Notes: generated from the letters alone by a model not told the origin. DNA of 61,641 nucleotides from an uncultured Gammaproteobacteria bacterium (GCA_913057955.1 CAJXOB010000005.1:1-61641), one strand, 5' to 3'; counted from the stretch's first letter, positions 10,077 to 21,363 are shown. Made by a program: numbers and translations.

Positions 10077-12320
10077 CTAACCTTTTCTCGATTGATAAGT
10101 ATGAACAAAAACACAGCCTTCAGCAATAGTTTCATTAATAGAAACTGGAACTCCATGATACAAATCACCTTCCGTAAGCTGAAGCTCTTTAGCCGTTGCT
10201 ACAGAAATAAATGCATCATTCATTTTTCCAATTTGTGTTTCTTGGAGAGCTTTGGCTCTGCGAGTTACTCCATCAATTGCATACGGCGAATACTGCCAAT
10301 GAATTGCAATTTGAGAATCATCAGAATCTTTAATATTTTTCTCAATAGGCTCATTGTCTTCACTTACAGCAATAGAAAGAGCATCATCAGCTACTTGACT
10401 TGAATCGGTATAGTCAAAACCTTTAAGTTCCAATAAATCTGCAAGGACTTTAATAATTTTCCAGCCAGGTTTTGAATCTCCTGGGCCTTTAACTGAAGCA
10501 CTAAATGATTGAGCAACACCGTCAAAATTTATATGCGTTCCTGAGCTTTCATATAAACCAGCCATCGGCAATAGGACGTCTAAATTTATAAGAGCCGCCT
10601 CATCTTCAAAACTATTAAGTGAAACAACAAAGACGTCATCTTTATTAAAAGTATCGGTTGCTAACTTGGAATTAATAAAGTCATAGTTAAGATCTATGTC
10701 CATCAACAAAAATGCTTTTGTATTTTCAGAAAGCATTGAGGCTGCATTTTGGCCTTTAATAGAGGGTTTAAATCCAACTTTTTCAGCAGATAGTGAGTTT
10801 CCACTTAAACTTAAATTAGCAATCTTTGCATTTGCAAGGGCTGCAATTTCAGAAATAACATCTGTAATATCTGAAGAAGATATATTGCTATTTACGTGCT
10901 CCCCTAAAATAATAACTGGCTTTTCTGCAGCAATCAAGTCGTCCGCAATTTTATTTTGACTGTCGTCAATTTTGATCTTCGATAAGTTTTTTGGCGCAGT
11001 AGTCTTAGTTTTGTTATGCAGGGACTTAAGGATAGACTGAAGCATTAATAAAGTTTTTTGAGGAGAACATAAAACCTCTAAATCAGTTCGATAGTTAAAG
11101 TCAAACTTTTTATTATTAATCGTATTTACAGAGGCGCCATTCAAAGTTGCCTTTCTAATACGATGATTAATCATTGGCTGTTCTAAGCGCAGATATGAAT
11201 TAACAATTAAAGCGTGATCTACAGACTCCATCTCAGCTAGAGTAATACTTGAAAGCATTTTATTCCTAATGCTAAGATCTGCTTTATCTAAACGATAATC
11301 AATATTTTCTGAACCAAAACTACGGGCCAATTTTTGCATCAAATAATACTCTTCTAGTGTCGAGTTTTTTGAAGCCAATACTCCCAATTGATTAGCATTC
11401 TGGGCATTTTTTTTCAGGCCATTAACCGCAAAATCAAGGGCAGCCTCCCAACTAGCTTCTTGCCACTTATTATTCTTTTTAATTTTAGGATGCAATGCTC
11501 GGCTTTCATGATTTAGTCCTTCATATGAAAAACGATCACGATCAGAAATCCAAGTTTCATTGACTAGCTCATTATCTCTTGCAACAACTCTTTTAACTTT
11601 GCCTCTATAAGTTTGAGTATAAATATTTGAGCCTACCAAATCATGCCTTGCAATAGTTTCAACAGCACTCATTTGCCAGGTTCTGGCTTCATACCTAAAT
11701 GGCTTTGAAGTTAGAGCTCCTACTGGACAAACATCAATCATATTTCCAGATAGTTCTGACTGAATGCCTTCGGTTAAGAAAGGTTCAATTTTGACATCCT
11801 CACCTCTCCCAGTTCCACCCATCTCAACTATCCCTGCAACTTCAGCACCAAAACGTACACAACGAGTACAATGAATACATCGAGTCATGTCAGTTTGAAT
11901 TAATGCGCCGATACCTTTGTCTGCAACTATACGCTTACCTAAATTAAACTTTGAAACATCGGTTCCATACTCCATTGCAACATCTTGAAGCTCGCACTCA
12001 CCGCCTTGGTCGCATATCGGACAATCAAGAGGATGATTAATTAGTAAAAACTCCATGACTGCTTTTTGTGCGCTCTTGGCTTTATCATTTCGAGTATGAA
12101 TTTTCATACCATTTGCAACGGGCGTAGAACAAGCTGGCTGGGCCTTTGGGGAGCCCTCAATGTCCACTAAACACATCCTACAGTTTGCAGCAACCGATAG
12201 CTTTTTGTGGTAACAAAAACGAGGCACATCTATGCCTTCTCTATCCGCAATAGAAATAATAGAGTCGCCCGGATTAGCGGTAACTAGCTTTCCATCAATT
12301 TCAAATTCAATTTCAGACAT
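10077..12320 (-). CDS. nuoG: NADH:quinone oxidoreductase subunit G
   Basis: Iron-sulfur scaffold of the complex I peripheral arm. The N-terminal 2Fe-2S domain shows Cys36, Cys47 and Cys50. It is followed by [10 protein letters not shown], the 4Fe-4S motif CIHCTRC, and a molybdopterin-oxidoreductase-like domain that is catalytically silent in this family. I start it at the ATG at 12320, giving 747 residues. GGTGGAAG lies 5 nt upstream, and the longer frame adds 14 residues with no family counterpart. It overlaps nuoF by 8 nt. Confidence 0.96.
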   Translation of the reverse strand: MSEIEFEIDGKLVTANPGDSIISIADREGIDVPRFCYHKKLSVAANCRMCLVDIEGSPKAQPACSTPVANGMKIHTRNDKAKSAQKAVMEFLLINHPLDCPICDQGGECELQDVAMEYGTDVSKFNLGKRIVADKGIGALIQTDMTRCIHCTRCVRFGAEVAGIVEMGGTGRGEDVKIEPFLTEGIQSELSGNMIDVCPVGALTSKPFRYEARTWQMSAVETIARHDLVGSNIYTQTYRGKVKRVVARDNELVNETWISDRDRFSYEGLNHESRALHPKIKKNNKWQEASWEAALDFAVNGLKKNAQNANQLGVLASKNSTLEEYYLMQKLARSFGSENIDYRLDKADLSIRNKMLSSITLAEMESVDHALIVNSYLRLEQPMINHRIRKATLNGASVNTINNKKFDFNYRTDLEVLCSPQKTLLMLQSILKSLHNKTKTTAPKNLSKIKIDDSQNKIADDLIAAEKPVIILGEHVNSNISSSDITDVISEIAALANAKIANLSLSGNSLSAEKVGFKPSIKGQNAASMLSENTKAFLLMDIDLNYDFINSKLATDTFNKDDVFVVSLNSFEDEAALINLDVLLPMAGLYESSGTHINFDGVAQSFSASVKGPGDSKPGWKIIKVLADLLELKGFDYTDSSQVADDALSIAVSEDNEPIEKNIKDSDDSQIAIHWQYSPYAIDGVTRRAKALQETQIGKMNDAFISVATAKELQLTEGDLYHGVPVSINETIAEGCVFVHTYQSRKG

Positions 12321-13587
12321 TGACTTCCACCATACTTTTTCCGTGCTTAATATAGTACTCAAACTCAGGCCTAAAATGTCTTATAAAGCTCTCAACTGGA
12401 GTGGCCGCTGCATCACCAAGAGCGCAGATTGTGTTTCCAATTATTTTTCCTTGGACGGACAATAATAAATCCAAATCTTCATTCTTACCATTCCCATCGA
12501 GTATTCGTTGCAATACTCTATACAGCCATCCCGTGCCTTCCCTGCAAGGGGTACACTGACCGCACGATTCATCATAATAAAAGTGGGCTAGGCGGGTCAA
12601 AGTTTTGACCATACAAGTACTGTCATCCATAATAATTACAGATCCCGCTCCAAGCATTGAGCCTGCATTTGCAATACTGTCATAGTCCATAGTCATTTTC
12701 ATTGCTGTATCTGCAGTCAATAGTGGTGTAGATGAGCCGCCTGGAATTACTGCTTTGAGCGTCCTTCCTTCTTTAAGGCCTCCAGCTAATTCAAGTAACT
12801 TGGCAAAAGGTGTACCCATTGGCACTTCAAAATTAGCAGGCTTTTTAACGTTACCAGTAACTGAAAAACATTTTGTGCCGCCGGAATTTTCAACGCCTAA
12901 ATCTGCAAACCACTTACCACCTCTTGAGAGAATATCTGGAACATTGGCGAATGTCTCAGTATTATTAATGGTTGTAGGCTTTCCGTATAGTCCTACATTT
13001 GCTGGGAAAGGAGGCTTAAATCTTGGCTGACCTTTCTTACCTTCAAGAGACTCTAATAATGCAGTCTCTTCGCCGCATATATAAGCTCCCGCGCCTAAAT
13101 GAGTGTACAAATCAAAACTAACAGACCCCCCCTGAATGTCCTTACCAAGCAAGCCTGCATCATAGGCGTCTTTAAGTGCCTCTTCAAAACGATAATAAGG
13201 CTCCATGAACTCGCCGCGAATATAATTATAGCCAACAGACGCATTCATTACATATCCAGCGATAGCCATTCCTTCAATTACAGAGTGAGGGTTGTATCTG
13301 AGAATATCACGGTCATGACAAGTACCCGGCTCTCCTTCATCAGAATTACACACTACGTATTTCTGTCCTTCTTGATTTCTAGGCATAAAGCTCCACTTCA
13401 AGCCAGTTGGAAAACCCGCTCCACCTCGACCTCTTAAACCAGAAGCTTTTAACTCGGCAAGAATATCCTCAGGAGAAATTTCTCCATTAAGAACTTTACG
13501 CCACACTTTATAACCACCAGTTGACTCATAAGTTGCAAAACTGGCAGGATTTTCTTTATCTAAGTTTTTAAAACAAACTTCATTCAT
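12313..13587 (-). CDS. nuoF: NADH:quinone oxidoreductase subunit F (NADH and FMN site)
   Basis: Binds NADH and FMN and carries the N3 4Fe-4S cluster, so electrons enter complex I here. The 424-residue protein has the nucleotide-binding [10 protein letters not shown], the FMN-contacting [19 protein letters not shown], and the cluster motif [12 protein letters not shown] with a later cysteine in [11 protein letters not shown]. It overlaps nuoE upstream by 4 nt and nuoG downstream by 8 nt. Confidence 0.97.
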   Translation of the reverse strand: MNEVCFKNLDKENPASFATYESTGGYKVWRKVLNGEISPEDILAELKASGLRGRGGAGFPTGLKWSFMPRNQEGQKYVVCNSDEGEPGTCHDRDILRYNPHSVIEGMAIAGYVMNASVGYNYIRGEFMEPYYRFEEALKDAYDAGLLGKDIQGGSVSFDLYTHLGAGAYICGEETALLESLEGKKGQPRFKPPFPANVGLYGKPTTINNTETFANVPDILSRGGKWFADLGVENSGGTKCFSVTGNVKKPANFEVPMGTPFAKLLELAGGLKEGRTLKAVIPGGSSTPLLTADTAMKMTMDYDSIANAGSMLGAGSVIIMDDSTCMVKTLTRLAHFYYDESCGQCTPCREGTGWLYRVLQRILDGNGKNEDLDLLLSVQGKIIGNTICALGDAAATPVESFIRHFRPEFEYYIKHGKSMVEVNV

Positions 13588-14057
13588 TTTAAATCGTCCA
13601 AAATGTTGTCTAATTTACTCGGCGTTAAATGCTCATAGTATTGGTCACCGATCTGGCACATCGGGCCGCCAACGCACGCACCCAAACACTCAACTTTCTT
13701 AACACTAACTAAGCCGTCCTTACTTATCTCGCCTGTCTTAACTTGTAGCTTTTTTTCTAGATATGAGATTAAGTCATCTGAGCCATTGAGCATGCAAGAT
13801 ATATTGTGACAAAAACGAATAGTATGTTTGGCTACTGGCTTATGGTTATAGTTCTCATAAAAAGTGGCAACCTCTTGAACACTGATTGCCGGCATTTGAA
13901 GATGATCAGCAATCTCCCGCATTAAATCACCCGTCAAACTCCCGCCATTTTCATTCTGAACAATTGTCAGCGCCTGCATTACAGCTGAACTTTGTCTTCC
14001 CTCAGGGTATTTTGTTATCCAAAAATCAATTTCTTTTTTTGCTTGATCAGAAATCAT
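13584..14057 (-). CDS. nuoE: NADH:quinone oxidoreductase subunit E (2Fe-2S)
   Basis: Thioredoxin-like 2Fe-2S subunit of the NADH-oxidising module, carrying cluster N1a. The 157-residue protein shows the four ligands in CHNISC and CLGACVGGP. An N-terminal helical part contains [10 protein letters not shown], the usual NuoE lead-in. It overlaps nuoD upstream by 4 nt and nuoF downstream by 4 nt, typical of the tight packing in this operon. Confidence 0.96.
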   Translation of the reverse strand: MISDQAKKEIDFWITKYPEGRQSSAVMQALTIVQNENGGSLTGDLMREIADHLQMPAISVQEVATFYENYNHKPVAKHTIRFCHNISCMLNGSDDLISYLEKKLQVKTGEISKDGLVSVKKVECLGACVGGPMCQIGDQYYEHLTPSKLDNILDDLK

Positions 14058-15307
14058 CTATCAACCTCTCCAAAAACAATATCTTGAGAACCAATAATAG
14101 TTACTACATCAGAAAGCATGTGGCCTTTTGACATCTCATCCATTGATGCAAGATGCGGGAATCCAGGCGCTCTAATTTTTACTCTGTAGGGCTTATTGGC
14201 GCCATCCGAAACCAAATACACTCCAAACTCGCCTTTAGGAGCTTCAACAGCAGTGTAACTCTCGCCCTCAGGCAAACAGAATCCTTCAGTAAATAATTTA
14301 AAGTGGTGGATCAATGACTCCATATCATCTTTCATAGCCTCACGATCTGGAGGAGTAACCTTATGATCGTCGGACATTACAGGTCCAGGGTTAGCTTTTA
14401 GCCATGCAACGCATTGATTTATAATTCTGGTTGATTGGCGCATCTCTTCCATTCGAACAAGATAACGATCATAGCAATCACCAGTTATGCCGACAGGGAT
14501 GTCGAACTCTAACTTTTCATAAACCGAGTAGGGCTCATTTTTTCTAATATCCCACTCAACACCTGACCCTCTGAGCATTGCTCCAGTAAAGCCAAGTTGC
14601 TTTGCTCGATCTGCAGAAACAATCGCAATGTTTACAAGTCTCTGCTTCCAAATCCTGTTATCCGTCAATAAATCAGAGTACTGCTGAATACTCTTTGGAA
14701 AATTAACCGCAAAATCATCAATAAAATCTAGCAATGAGCCTTGACGATTCTTATTAATCTCTTTAAGCTTTTTATCACTTCTTAATTTAGATTTAAGATA
14801 CTGAGGCATCTTGTCTGGCAAGTCTCTATAAACACCGCCTGGCCTATAATAAGTTGCGTGCATCCTTGAGCCACTAACTGCTTCGTAACAATCAATGAGG
14901 CTCTCTCGCTCACGAAAAGCGTACAAGAAAACACTCATAGCACCCACATCTAGTGCATGCGTCCCAATCCACATTAGATGATTCATAATGCGCGTAATTT
15001 CATCAAACATGACTCTAATATATTCAGCGCGCTCAGGAATCTTAAGGCCTAGCATTTTTTCAATGCCCATCACATACGCATGCTCATTGCACATCATAGA
15101 AACGTAATCAAGACGGTCCATATATCCAATAGACTGATTGTAAGGCTTGGACTCTGCTAGTTTCTCAGTGCCCCTATGAAGAAGTCCAATATGAGGGTCT
15201 GCTCGCTCCACAACCTCGCCATCGAGCTCCAGAATTAATCTAAGAACTCCATGAGCAGCAGGGTGCTGCGGGCCAAAATTAAGAGTGTAATTTTTTATCT
15301 CAGACAT
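14054..15307 (-). CDS. nuoD: NADH:quinone oxidoreductase subunit D
   Basis: The 49-kDa homologue in complex I; with NuoB it forms the quinone head-group site. The 417-residue protein starts with [16 protein letters not shown], which carries the conserved quinone-site histidine loop. It continues with [14 protein letters not shown] and ends with the Asp/Arg pair in IVFGEVDR. It is separate from nuoC, unlike the fused NuoCD of E. coli; the two genes are 2 nt apart. Confidence 0.97.
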   Translation of the reverse strand: MSEIKNYTLNFGPQHPAAHGVLRLILELDGEVVERADPHIGLLHRGTEKLAESKPYNQSIGYMDRLDYVSMMCNEHAYVMGIEKMLGLKIPERAEYIRVMFDEITRIMNHLMWIGTHALDVGAMSVFLYAFRERESLIDCYEAVSGSRMHATYYRPGGVYRDLPDKMPQYLKSKLRSDKKLKEINKNRQGSLLDFIDDFAVNFPKSIQQYSDLLTDNRIWKQRLVNIAIVSADRAKQLGFTGAMLRGSGVEWDIRKNEPYSVYEKLEFDIPVGITGDCYDRYLVRMEEMRQSTRIINQCVAWLKANPGPVMSDDHKVTPPDREAMKDDMESLIHHFKLFTEGFCLPEGESYTAVEAPKGEFGVYLVSDGANKPYRVKIRAPGFPHLASMDEMSKGHMLSDVVTIIGSQDIVFGEVDR

Positions 15308-15309
15308 AG

Positions 15310-15924
15310 TTACTTCCTTATGACTCGAGGGACATTGATATTTGGTTCAATGCTTACAGGCTCATAAACGACTCTGCCTAATTCTTCATCATATCGCATC
15401 TCAACTTCACCAATCATTGGGAAATCCTTTCTTAAAGGGTGGCCGACGAAACCATAGTCAGTCAATATCCTTCTTAGGTCATTATGGTTTTCAAACAAAA
15501 TTCCAAATAAATCAAAAGCTTCTCTTTCATACCAGTCCGCACAATTCCAAATTTTTGTGACAGATTTGATCATTAGATTTTCTGAAGAAAGGAGTGCTTT
15601 AACTCTAAGTCTCTGGTTCTCTGAAACAGAAAGTAGATGGTAGACAACTCCAAAACGTTGTTCTTTTTTATTGGAAGATTTTTGAGCTTGGCGCGCTCTC
15701 CCAAATCCTGATGAGCTTGCATTTCCATTCCAATCTGATTCACCATAGGTCAAATAATCAACTCCACACAGATCAACCAAAATATCAAAATTAAAATCAT
15801 CGCGCAATTGAGTGCATACTTCAACCACATCATCGCTATTAATAACCAAAGTTAGTTCATCGAAAGACTCACTCACATTTTTTTTGCCAAAAACTTTGGC
15901 TATTTTTTTCTTTAGTTCTTTCAT
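15310..15924 (-). CDS. nuoC: NADH:quinone oxidoreductase subunit C
   Basis: The 30-kDa homologue in the complex I peripheral arm, 204 residues. The diagnostic segment is ERE-like: [17 protein letters not shown], followed by [20 protein letters not shown] serine- and glycine-rich stretch at about residues 65-85 interrupts the core between the DYLTYGE and VVYHLLS strands, and probably forms a surface loop. It lies 3 nt after nuoB and 2 nt before nuoD. Confidence 0.95.
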   Translation of the reverse strand: MKELKKKIAKVFGKKNVSESFDELTLVINSDDVVEVCTQLRDDFNFDILVDLCGVDYLTYGESDWNGNASSSGFGRARQAQKSSNKKEQRFGVVYHLLSVSENQRLRVKALLSSENLMIKSVTKIWNCADWYEREAFDLFGILFENHNDLRRILTDYGFVGHPLRKDFPMIGEVEMRYDEELGRVVYEPVSIEPNINVPRVIRK

Positions 15925-15927
15925 AGC

Positions 15928-16407
15928 CTAGGTTCGAGCGATGGTGTTGGTTCTTCGAATTTTATCCTGCAATTGAAGAATTCCGTATAACAGAGCTTCT
16001 GCTGTAGGAGGGCATCCAGGAACGTAAACGTCAACAGGGACAATGCGATCACAGCCTCTAACCACAGCATAAGAATAATGATAATAGCCTCCACCATTTG
16101 CACAAGAGCCCATTGAAAGAACGTATTTTGGATCAGGCATTTGATCATAAACTTTTCGCAGTGCTGGCGCCATCTTATTGGTTAAAGTTCCAGCAACAAT
16201 CATCAAATCAGACTGGCGAGGAGTTGGGCGGAAAACAATCCCAAAACGGTCAAGGTCATAACGAGCCGAACCTGCCTCCATCATTTCAACAGCACAGCAC
16301 GCAAGACCAAAAGTCATAGGCCATAGAGACCCTGTTCGCGCCCAGTTAATAACCTTATCAAGCGACGTGGTAACAAAGCCTTCTTTCATTAACCCTTCAA
16401 TAGCCAT
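15928..16407 (-). CDS. nuoB: NADH:quinone oxidoreductase subunit B (N2 cluster)
   Basis: Holds the terminal 4Fe-4S cluster N2 next to the quinone site. The 159-residue protein shows the adjacent-cysteine motif [10 protein letters not shown], the [14 protein letters not shown] segment and VYVPGCPP, giving all four ligands. Length is normal. It follows nuoA after 12 nt. Confidence 0.97.
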   Translation of the reverse strand: MAIEGLMKEGFVTTSLDKVINWARTGSLWPMTFGLACCAVEMMEAGSARYDLDRFGIVFRPTPRQSDLMIVAGTLTNKMAPALRKVYDQMPDPKYVLSMGSCANGGGYYHYSYAVVRGCDRIVPVDVYVPGCPPTAEALLYGILQLQDKIRRTNTIART

Positions 16408-16419
16408 ATTTAATCCTCA

Positions 16420-16776
16420 TTATTCCCACTCTAACGCGCCTTTCTTCCATTCAAATATAAAGCCTACTACAAGTAGTAGTAAGAAAATAGACATAGACAC
16501 AAAACCAAACCATCCTAGTTTTGCCTGCACAACTGCCCAAGGAATGAAAAATGCAACTTCCAAATCAAAAAGAACAAACAAAATAGCAACAAGATAGTAA
16601 CGGATATTAAAGTGCATCCGCGAGTCATCAAATGCAGGAAAACCACACTCAAATTGTGAATTTTTTTCCTCGCCAGGATTGCTTGGACCGAGAAGATAGC
16701 CAACCAATGTAAGGCCTACTCCAAAGGCAATTCCAAGGAATATAAAAACAATAATTGGTAAATAATTTTCGAGCAT
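16420..16776 (-). CDS. nuoA: NADH:quinone oxidoreductase subunit A
   Basis: First gene of the nuo operon. The 118-residue protein has three membrane helices. The cysteine loop FECGFPAFDDSRMHFNIRYYL, a quinone-access loop in known complex I structures, is clear. The start ATG has AGGATG a few bases upstream. The promoter lies within about 40 nt. Confidence 0.97.
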   Translation of the reverse strand: MLENYLPIIVFIFLGIAFGVGLTLVGYLLGPSNPGEEKNSQFECGFPAFDDSRMHFNIRYYLVAILFVLFDLEVAFFIPWAVVQAKLGWFGFVSMSIFLLLLVVGFIFEWKKGALEWE

Positions 16777-16803
16777 TGTTCATCCTAAACTAAACAACGA
16801 GAT

Positions 16804-16812
16804 ATTATAACA
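16804..16812 (-). promoter_or_regulatory. nuoA: Extended -10 promoter of the nuo operon
   Basis: On the minus strand, TGT directly precedes a perfect TATAAT (16804-16809), an extended -10 element. No good -35 box is seen at 16-18 nt. The predicted RNA start near 16797 gives a leader of about 20 nt before nuoA. It would drive all 14 nuo genes and perhaps the phosphodiesterase gene. Confidence 0.55.
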
Positions 16813-16868
16813 AGATTATTGTAAAACAGCCAGTTATTGACTTTCAAATATTGCAAAAAGAAGGTGGG

Positions 16869-18287
16869 CTATAACTGCGTTCCGCCAACGGTTAGCATGT
16901 CAACTTTTAGACTGGGCTGTCCAACACCAACGGGGACGCTTTGGCCATCTTTTCCACACACTCCAACGCCTGGGTCAAGCTTTAAGTCATCGCCAACCAT
17001 TGAAATTTGATGAAGAACTTCGTCTCCAGCACCAATAAGGGTAGCCCCTTTTATTGGTGTGGTAATTTTCCCATTTTTTATTAAATAGGCTTCATTTGCT
17101 GAAAAGACAAATTTTCCCGAAGTGATGTCTACCTGGCCACCATCGAAATTTTTTGCATAAATACCATTCTCAACAGAGGAAATCATGTCTTCAAAATGAT
17201 CCTCCCCATTAAGCATATATGTATTAGTCATTCTTGGCATTGGGATATGTGCATAAGACTCTCGCCTTCCGTTTCCAGTGCTAGGCTTACCCATTAAGCG
17301 GCCATTCATCTTATCCATCATGTAGCCCTTTAATATTCCATTTTCTATCAACGTCGTTTCTTGAGTTGGAGTGCCCTCGTCATCAATTGTCAAGCTACCA
17401 CGACGATTAGCGATTGTCCCATTGTCTACAATAGTGCATTTTTCACTCGCTATTTTTTCACCAATTTTTCCACTAAAAACAGAGCTCCCTTTTCGATTAA
17501 AGTCTCCTTCTAGGCCGTGTCCAATAGCTTCATGTAACAAAACACCTGGCCATCCAGAACCTAAAATAACGGGCATTTTCCCTGCTGGCGCATCTTTAGA
17601 TTCAAGCGCGACAAAAGCCAAACGAAGCGCTTCTTTCGTGTACGTTTCGGCGAGTGAATTACTGGCAAAGTATCCATAATCATAGCGACCGCCTCCGCCA
17701 CTTGAAGCCTGCTCTATTCTTCCATTATGCTCAACGATAACGGTAACACTCACTCTAACCATTGGCCGGCAATCTATTTGATAAACCCCGTCTGTTGAAG
17801 CAATTAATACCTCAGTATAGGCTCCAGATAAAGAAGCGCTAACCTGGACAACCTTTGGTTCTTTTCTTGCAATTGAATTGATTTCTCTAAGTAAGTCAAC
17901 TTTTTGTTTTGAAGTCAAACTATCAAGTGGACTTAACGCATTATATTTGGAAGGATAATCCATAGTCTTTAAAATCTCTGGAGTTTTTGTGGCCTTAGTA
18001 TTTGATATGCCTTTTGCAAAATCTACAGCTCCTTGAATAGCTTTAATATTAAGGTCGTCAGAATATGAAAAGCCAGTTTTATCTCCTGAAACACATCGTG
18101 CACCCACGCCATGACTAATATTATAAGAGCCATCTTTAACTATTCCTTCATCAAGAACCCAGGACTCTGCTACAGAGTGTTGAAAATATAAATCCGAATA
18201 CTCTGAGCCAGTCTCAGATAATGCGCCAAGTAAATTAAATACTTCATTCTCATTAATTTTGTGCTCACTTAGTAATTGATTAATCAT
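16869..18287 (-). CDS. tldD: Metalloprotease TldD
   Basis: TldD works with PmbA (TldE) as a zinc-dependent protease that degrades unfolded peptides and matures some peptide substrates; that is family knowledge. The 472-residue protein carries the zinc motif HEAIGH at residues 252-257 and the C-terminal glycine-rich domain. Its ATG overlaps the stop of the yhdP-like gene by 4 nt, so the two are coupled. The pmbA partner is not in this window. Length matches the family (E. coli TldD is 481). Confidence 0.95.
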   Translation of the reverse strand: MINQLLSEHKINENEVFNLLGALSETGSEYSDLYFQHSVAESWVLDEGIVKDGSYNISHGVGARCVSGDKTGFSYSDDLNIKAIQGAVDFAKGISNTKATKTPEILKTMDYPSKYNALSPLDSLTSKQKVDLLREINSIARKEPKVVQVSASLSGAYTEVLIASTDGVYQIDCRPMVRVSVTVIVEHNGRIEQASSGGGGRYDYGYFASNSLAETYTKEALRLAFVALESKDAPAGKMPVILGSGWPGVLLHEAIGHGLEGDFNRKGSSVFSGKIGEKIASEKCTIVDNGTIANRRGSLTIDDEGTPTQETTLIENGILKGYMMDKMNGRLMGKPSTGNGRRESYAHIPMPRMTNTYMLNGEDHFEDMISSVENGIYAKNFDGGQVDITSGKFVFSANEAYLIKNGKITTPIKGATLIGAGDEVLHQISMVGDDLKLDPGVGVCGKDGQSVPVGVGQPSLKVDMLTVGGTQL

Positions 18288-20803
18288 AAAACTTTAACTC
18301 CATCTAGTTTTTCAATAATTGGTTCCGACCATGGCCCAGAAATCATAAATGTTATTTCAACAACATTGTCTAATAATTCGCCCATAACTTTGCCGCCAAA
18401 AAGCATTTTGTCCGCGGCCCAAACTCCTAATCCAGCCAAACCACCCCCAGCTAAATAGGTAGCTAGTGGGATCGTATTGGTGATTGAAGGCTGCACATTA
18501 GCAGCTAAATTATAGTCTCTTTTAATTAAGTCAACAGAGCCAGTCAACTCGATATCACTCTCTTCACTTTCAACTAGAAAGTAATCCACTTTAGCCACGC
18601 CGTCATTAAATAATAATTTAGCATTAATTTGATCATAGACGTAGCCCTGCTCTCTCATCCCATCTCTTGAGAGTTTTAGCCTGTTTGCAATAGATTCCAA
18701 GTTAATATACGAAAGCAGCTTAAAAAGATTTGGATCTTGGTTAGTAAAGACACCTCTTTCAACATCTGCCTTCATGAAGCCGCTAACTTTTTTCGTAGAA
18801 ATCTGCCATGGATCACAGTCGCAATATAGCCTCAAATCGACATTAAAACCTCCCCCAATAACTGGCTCATCAACTCCAAATTTAGTTAAAAAGTTTGATA
18901 AGTTATCATTTGATGCTTTAGCTCTAAGTAAAGTTTTACCATTAAGCCAATTTCCATTAAAAATTAAATCCTCATTACTTAAACCGATATTTTCAAAAAT
19001 AAGATTATTAATTCCCATGACATTTTCATTGTTGACTAAATCTGCCTCAAAGTTTGGGATGATCTTGCCATTAAATTTAGTATTAGTAGACGATAAGTGA
19101 AAACTAGGAAACATATTTGGTGATAGCTTCCATACATCTATATTCTCAAAACTTTCAACATTCAAGTCTTTCAATTGAACAGAATAATGATCATTTTCAT
19201 CAATCGTTAAATTGATATTAGCTTGCAAGTTATCTGACTCTATTACGCTCTGCCATTGGTTCGCTAAATTTTGAATTACATAGGCATCAGTAACACTAGC
19301 CAAGTGGCTTAACTTAACCCTAAAATTATTTTTTTGATCATCAATCCACTCTTTAGGGTTAAGGGATATTTGAAAAAGCTCACCGCCGATAAGACCCCTT
19401 CCTTTAGTTCTTATTACACCATCACTAAAGGTAAATTGTGAACTAAATTCATCGACTTTTAATTTTTCCGAAAGTAAGGATAATGAATTTTCGGATGCGT
19501 ACATATCAAAAGTAATTTTAGTTTTTTGGCTGCTAGTTTTTTGAAGCGGAATCACTAAATTAACATTACCCCATAGCTTGCCGTTAAGCTCAAACTCATC
19601 AAAATAACTTTTAATTTTTAAAGGGACTGGGGACTGCGTTATAAATTTCGCAATTTTCTTACTTTGTGAGCTAAATCTTCCATTTATTGATAACACAGAA
19701 TCAGGTTGATTAAAGTCTCTTGTAGTGATACTCAGGTAACTTAAATCAATACCATCTAAGCTTGCTTTATTTCCGACTATCTTTAAGTAATCATTTGAAA
19801 AAGTAACTTTTGCATCTAATTCTTCGATAACTGGCCAATCAGAACTAACATTTATTTTGGCGCCTTCAAGGTTTGCAGAAAATTTTGTATTCGGTGAATC
19901 AATGTCGCCTGAAATATTAAAACGAGTTGTCAGCATAATATCAGTCAAAACTCCTTCAGTTAAGACATCATCTATCCAGCGCGCACCATCAGTATTAGCT
20001 AAAATTTCAGGTATATTTTGATTAATTTTTGAAACCTCAATCTGATCAATATAACTCTCAAACTCAAGATACACTTTATCTTGCTGAGTAAAAATTTTGA
20101 GCTGGGCTGACAGGCTAAAGTCTTCATTTTTTAGTGAAAAAGGTATGACTGCAATTTTGTCTTCCCTTGCTCTCACTACATCAATAACACTATTTATATT
20201 GATTGCACTGCCAAGCCTGGGAGCTTGAGGATTACTAAAAATAGACTGATCTCTCATTGATAAGCTAACCTTTTGCTTATTTCTTGTTATTTCAATAGGC
20301 GCGAGCTCAACTTGTTGATCTCCAACTAATCTCGTTCTATTAATAGAGAGGGATTTAAGCGCCAAAAGGCCAGATAATCCCAAGCCAGAGAGAACTGAGT
20401 CTGTATTTATAATCGCAACATACTCATCAATCGAAGAGGTGTCGATTAATAATTCATTGATATCAATATGCCCGGGTATCTCAATCCCCTTGTACAGAGC
20501 TATTAAATTAGCATCCCATCTCAAGACATCTATTGAAGCAATTGGGTCTAACCCTTTAGCGCTAATTTCAACATTTCTGACTGCCAATAAAAGCTCATTG
20601 TCCTGAAACTCTAGAGAAACCTTGTCGATACTAACGTTTAATCCACTCACCTGGGATAGTCGATCTTCAATTGATCCCTTAATAGTTTGAGGAAACAATA
20701 TAAAAAAAGCAATGACTGCCAATAAAGTTAAAGCAATAAGCGTAGCTATCCAAGTACTAATCTTTAGAAAATTAAAACTTTGTAATAGGGTTTTTTTAAG
20801 CAT
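18284..20803 (-). CDS. YhdP/AsmA-like envelope protein, short version
   Basis: A large AsmA-type protein of 839 residues. One N-terminal membrane helix (about residues 17-37) is followed by a long beta-rich periplasmic part. Such proteins are thought to bridge the periplasm and move phospholipids to the outer membrane. The YhdP assignment rests on the tldD neighbour and on the C-terminal part, where FKLLSYINLESIANRLKL and the tail before YLAGGGLAGLG look like the YhdP/AsmA C-terminal domain. E. coli YhdP is about 1266 residues, so this one is shortened. It overlaps tldD by 4 nt. Confidence 0.75.
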   Translation of the reverse strand: MLKKTLLQSFNFLKISTWIATLIALTLLAVIAFFILFPQTIKGSIEDRLSQVSGLNVSIDKVSLEFQDNELLLAVRNVEISAKGLDPIASIDVLRWDANLIALYKGIEIPGHIDINELLIDTSSIDEYVAIINTDSVLSGLGLSGLLALKSLSINRTRLVGDQQVELAPIEITRNKQKVSLSMRDQSIFSNPQAPRLGSAININSVIDVVRAREDKIAVIPFSLKNEDFSLSAQLKIFTQQDKVYLEFESYIDQIEVSKINQNIPEILANTDGARWIDDVLTEGVLTDIMLTTRFNISGDIDSPNTKFSANLEGAKINVSSDWPVIEELDAKVTFSNDYLKIVGNKASLDGIDLSYLSITTRDFNQPDSVLSINGRFSSQSKKIAKFITQSPVPLKIKSYFDEFELNGKLWGNVNLVIPLQKTSSQKTKITFDMYASENSLSLLSEKLKVDEFSSQFTFSDGVIRTKGRGLIGGELFQISLNPKEWIDDQKNNFRVKLSHLASVTDAYVIQNLANQWQSVIESDNLQANINLTIDENDHYSVQLKDLNVESFENIDVWKLSPNMFPSFHLSSTNTKFNGKIIPNFEADLVNNENVMGINNLIFENIGLSNEDLIFNGNWLNGKTLLRAKASNDNLSNFLTKFGVDEPVIGGGFNVDLRLYCDCDPWQISTKKVSGFMKADVERGVFTNQDPNLFKLLSYINLESIANRLKLSRDGMREQGYVYDQINAKLLFNDGVAKVDYFLVESEESDIELTGSVDLIKRDYNLAANVQPSITNTIPLATYLAGGGLAGLGVWAADKMLFGGKVMGELLDNVVEITFMISGPWSEPIIEKLDGVKVL

Positions 20804-20843
20804 ATTTTTATTGCATTAAACTGCAAGTTATTATAACCAAATG

Positions 20844-20859
20844 TATAATATTCCGGAAT
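20844..20859 (+). promoter_or_regulatory. Possible -10 box and palindrome ahead of the cytochrome c5-like gene
   Basis: TATAAT lies at 20844-20849 and is directly followed by a perfect 10-bp palindrome, ATTCCGGAAT (20850-20859). No convincing -35 is visible. A minus-strand TATAAT at 20830-20835 may serve the divergent yhdP-like gene. The palindrome between two divergent genes is a candidate operator; this is inference. Confidence 0.35.
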
Positions 20860-20884
20860 TTAATATAATCTAAGGAAAGATGCA

Positions 20885-21346
20885 ATGAGTCAGGGTTCTA
20901 AAGGTTCTTCAAAACTAATGATTATCATTTGGGTGCTTGCCATGTTTTTTATTGGCTACAAAGCTCTCAACTCATCAAGCGCTGAGTCGTCCAATAGCGA
21001 AACTATGATTGATAGCGCCCTACTAGAAAGAATCAAACCCATTGGTGAAGTTCGAATTGATAGCAGCATGGCTGCTACTTCATCTGAAAGCTCAGAAAAA
21101 GCGGAGCGTTCTGGAGAAGAAATATACAAAGCCAACTGTCAAGGCTGTCATAGCTCTGGTGTAATGGGCGCACCTAAGTATGCCTCTCTAGAAGACTGGG
21201 CCGCAAGAATTGATCTTGGCCTTGAAAAACTTACTTTATCAGCTATCGCAGGAAAAGGCGGCATGCCTGCAAGGGGAACTTGTATGGACTGCTCGGATAA
21301 CGAAATCAAACTAACCGTTCAATATCTGCTGGATAGCCTGAAGTAA
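20885..21346 (+). CDS. Membrane-anchored cytochrome c5-like protein
   Basis: Small c-type cytochrome, probably an electron carrier on the periplasmic face of the inner membrane. The 153-residue protein has an uncleaved-looking N-terminal helix (about residues 10-28), a serine-rich linker, then the heme motif CQGCH at 85-89. It also has the c5-type features APKYAS after the heme and a CMDC pair near the C-terminus with GGMPARG upstream. TAAGGAAAG upstream of the ATG is a good ribosome site. It is divergent from the yhdP-like gene and convergent with the asparaginase-like gene. Confidence 0.88.
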   Translation: MSQGSKGSSKLMIIIWVLAMFFIGYKALNSSSAESSNSETMIDSALLERIKPIGEVRIDSSMAATSSESSEKAERSGEEIYKANCQGCHSSGVMGAPKYASLEDWAARIDLGLEKLTLSAIAGKGGMPARGTCMDCSDNEIKLTVQYLLDSLK

Positions 21347-21363
21347 AGAGCTATTATTCAAAC

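Noticed and set aside
12321-12362. Longer nuoG start by 14 codons
   Set aside because: The extra residues lie inside nuoF in another frame; a ribosome site directly precedes the ATG at 12320.
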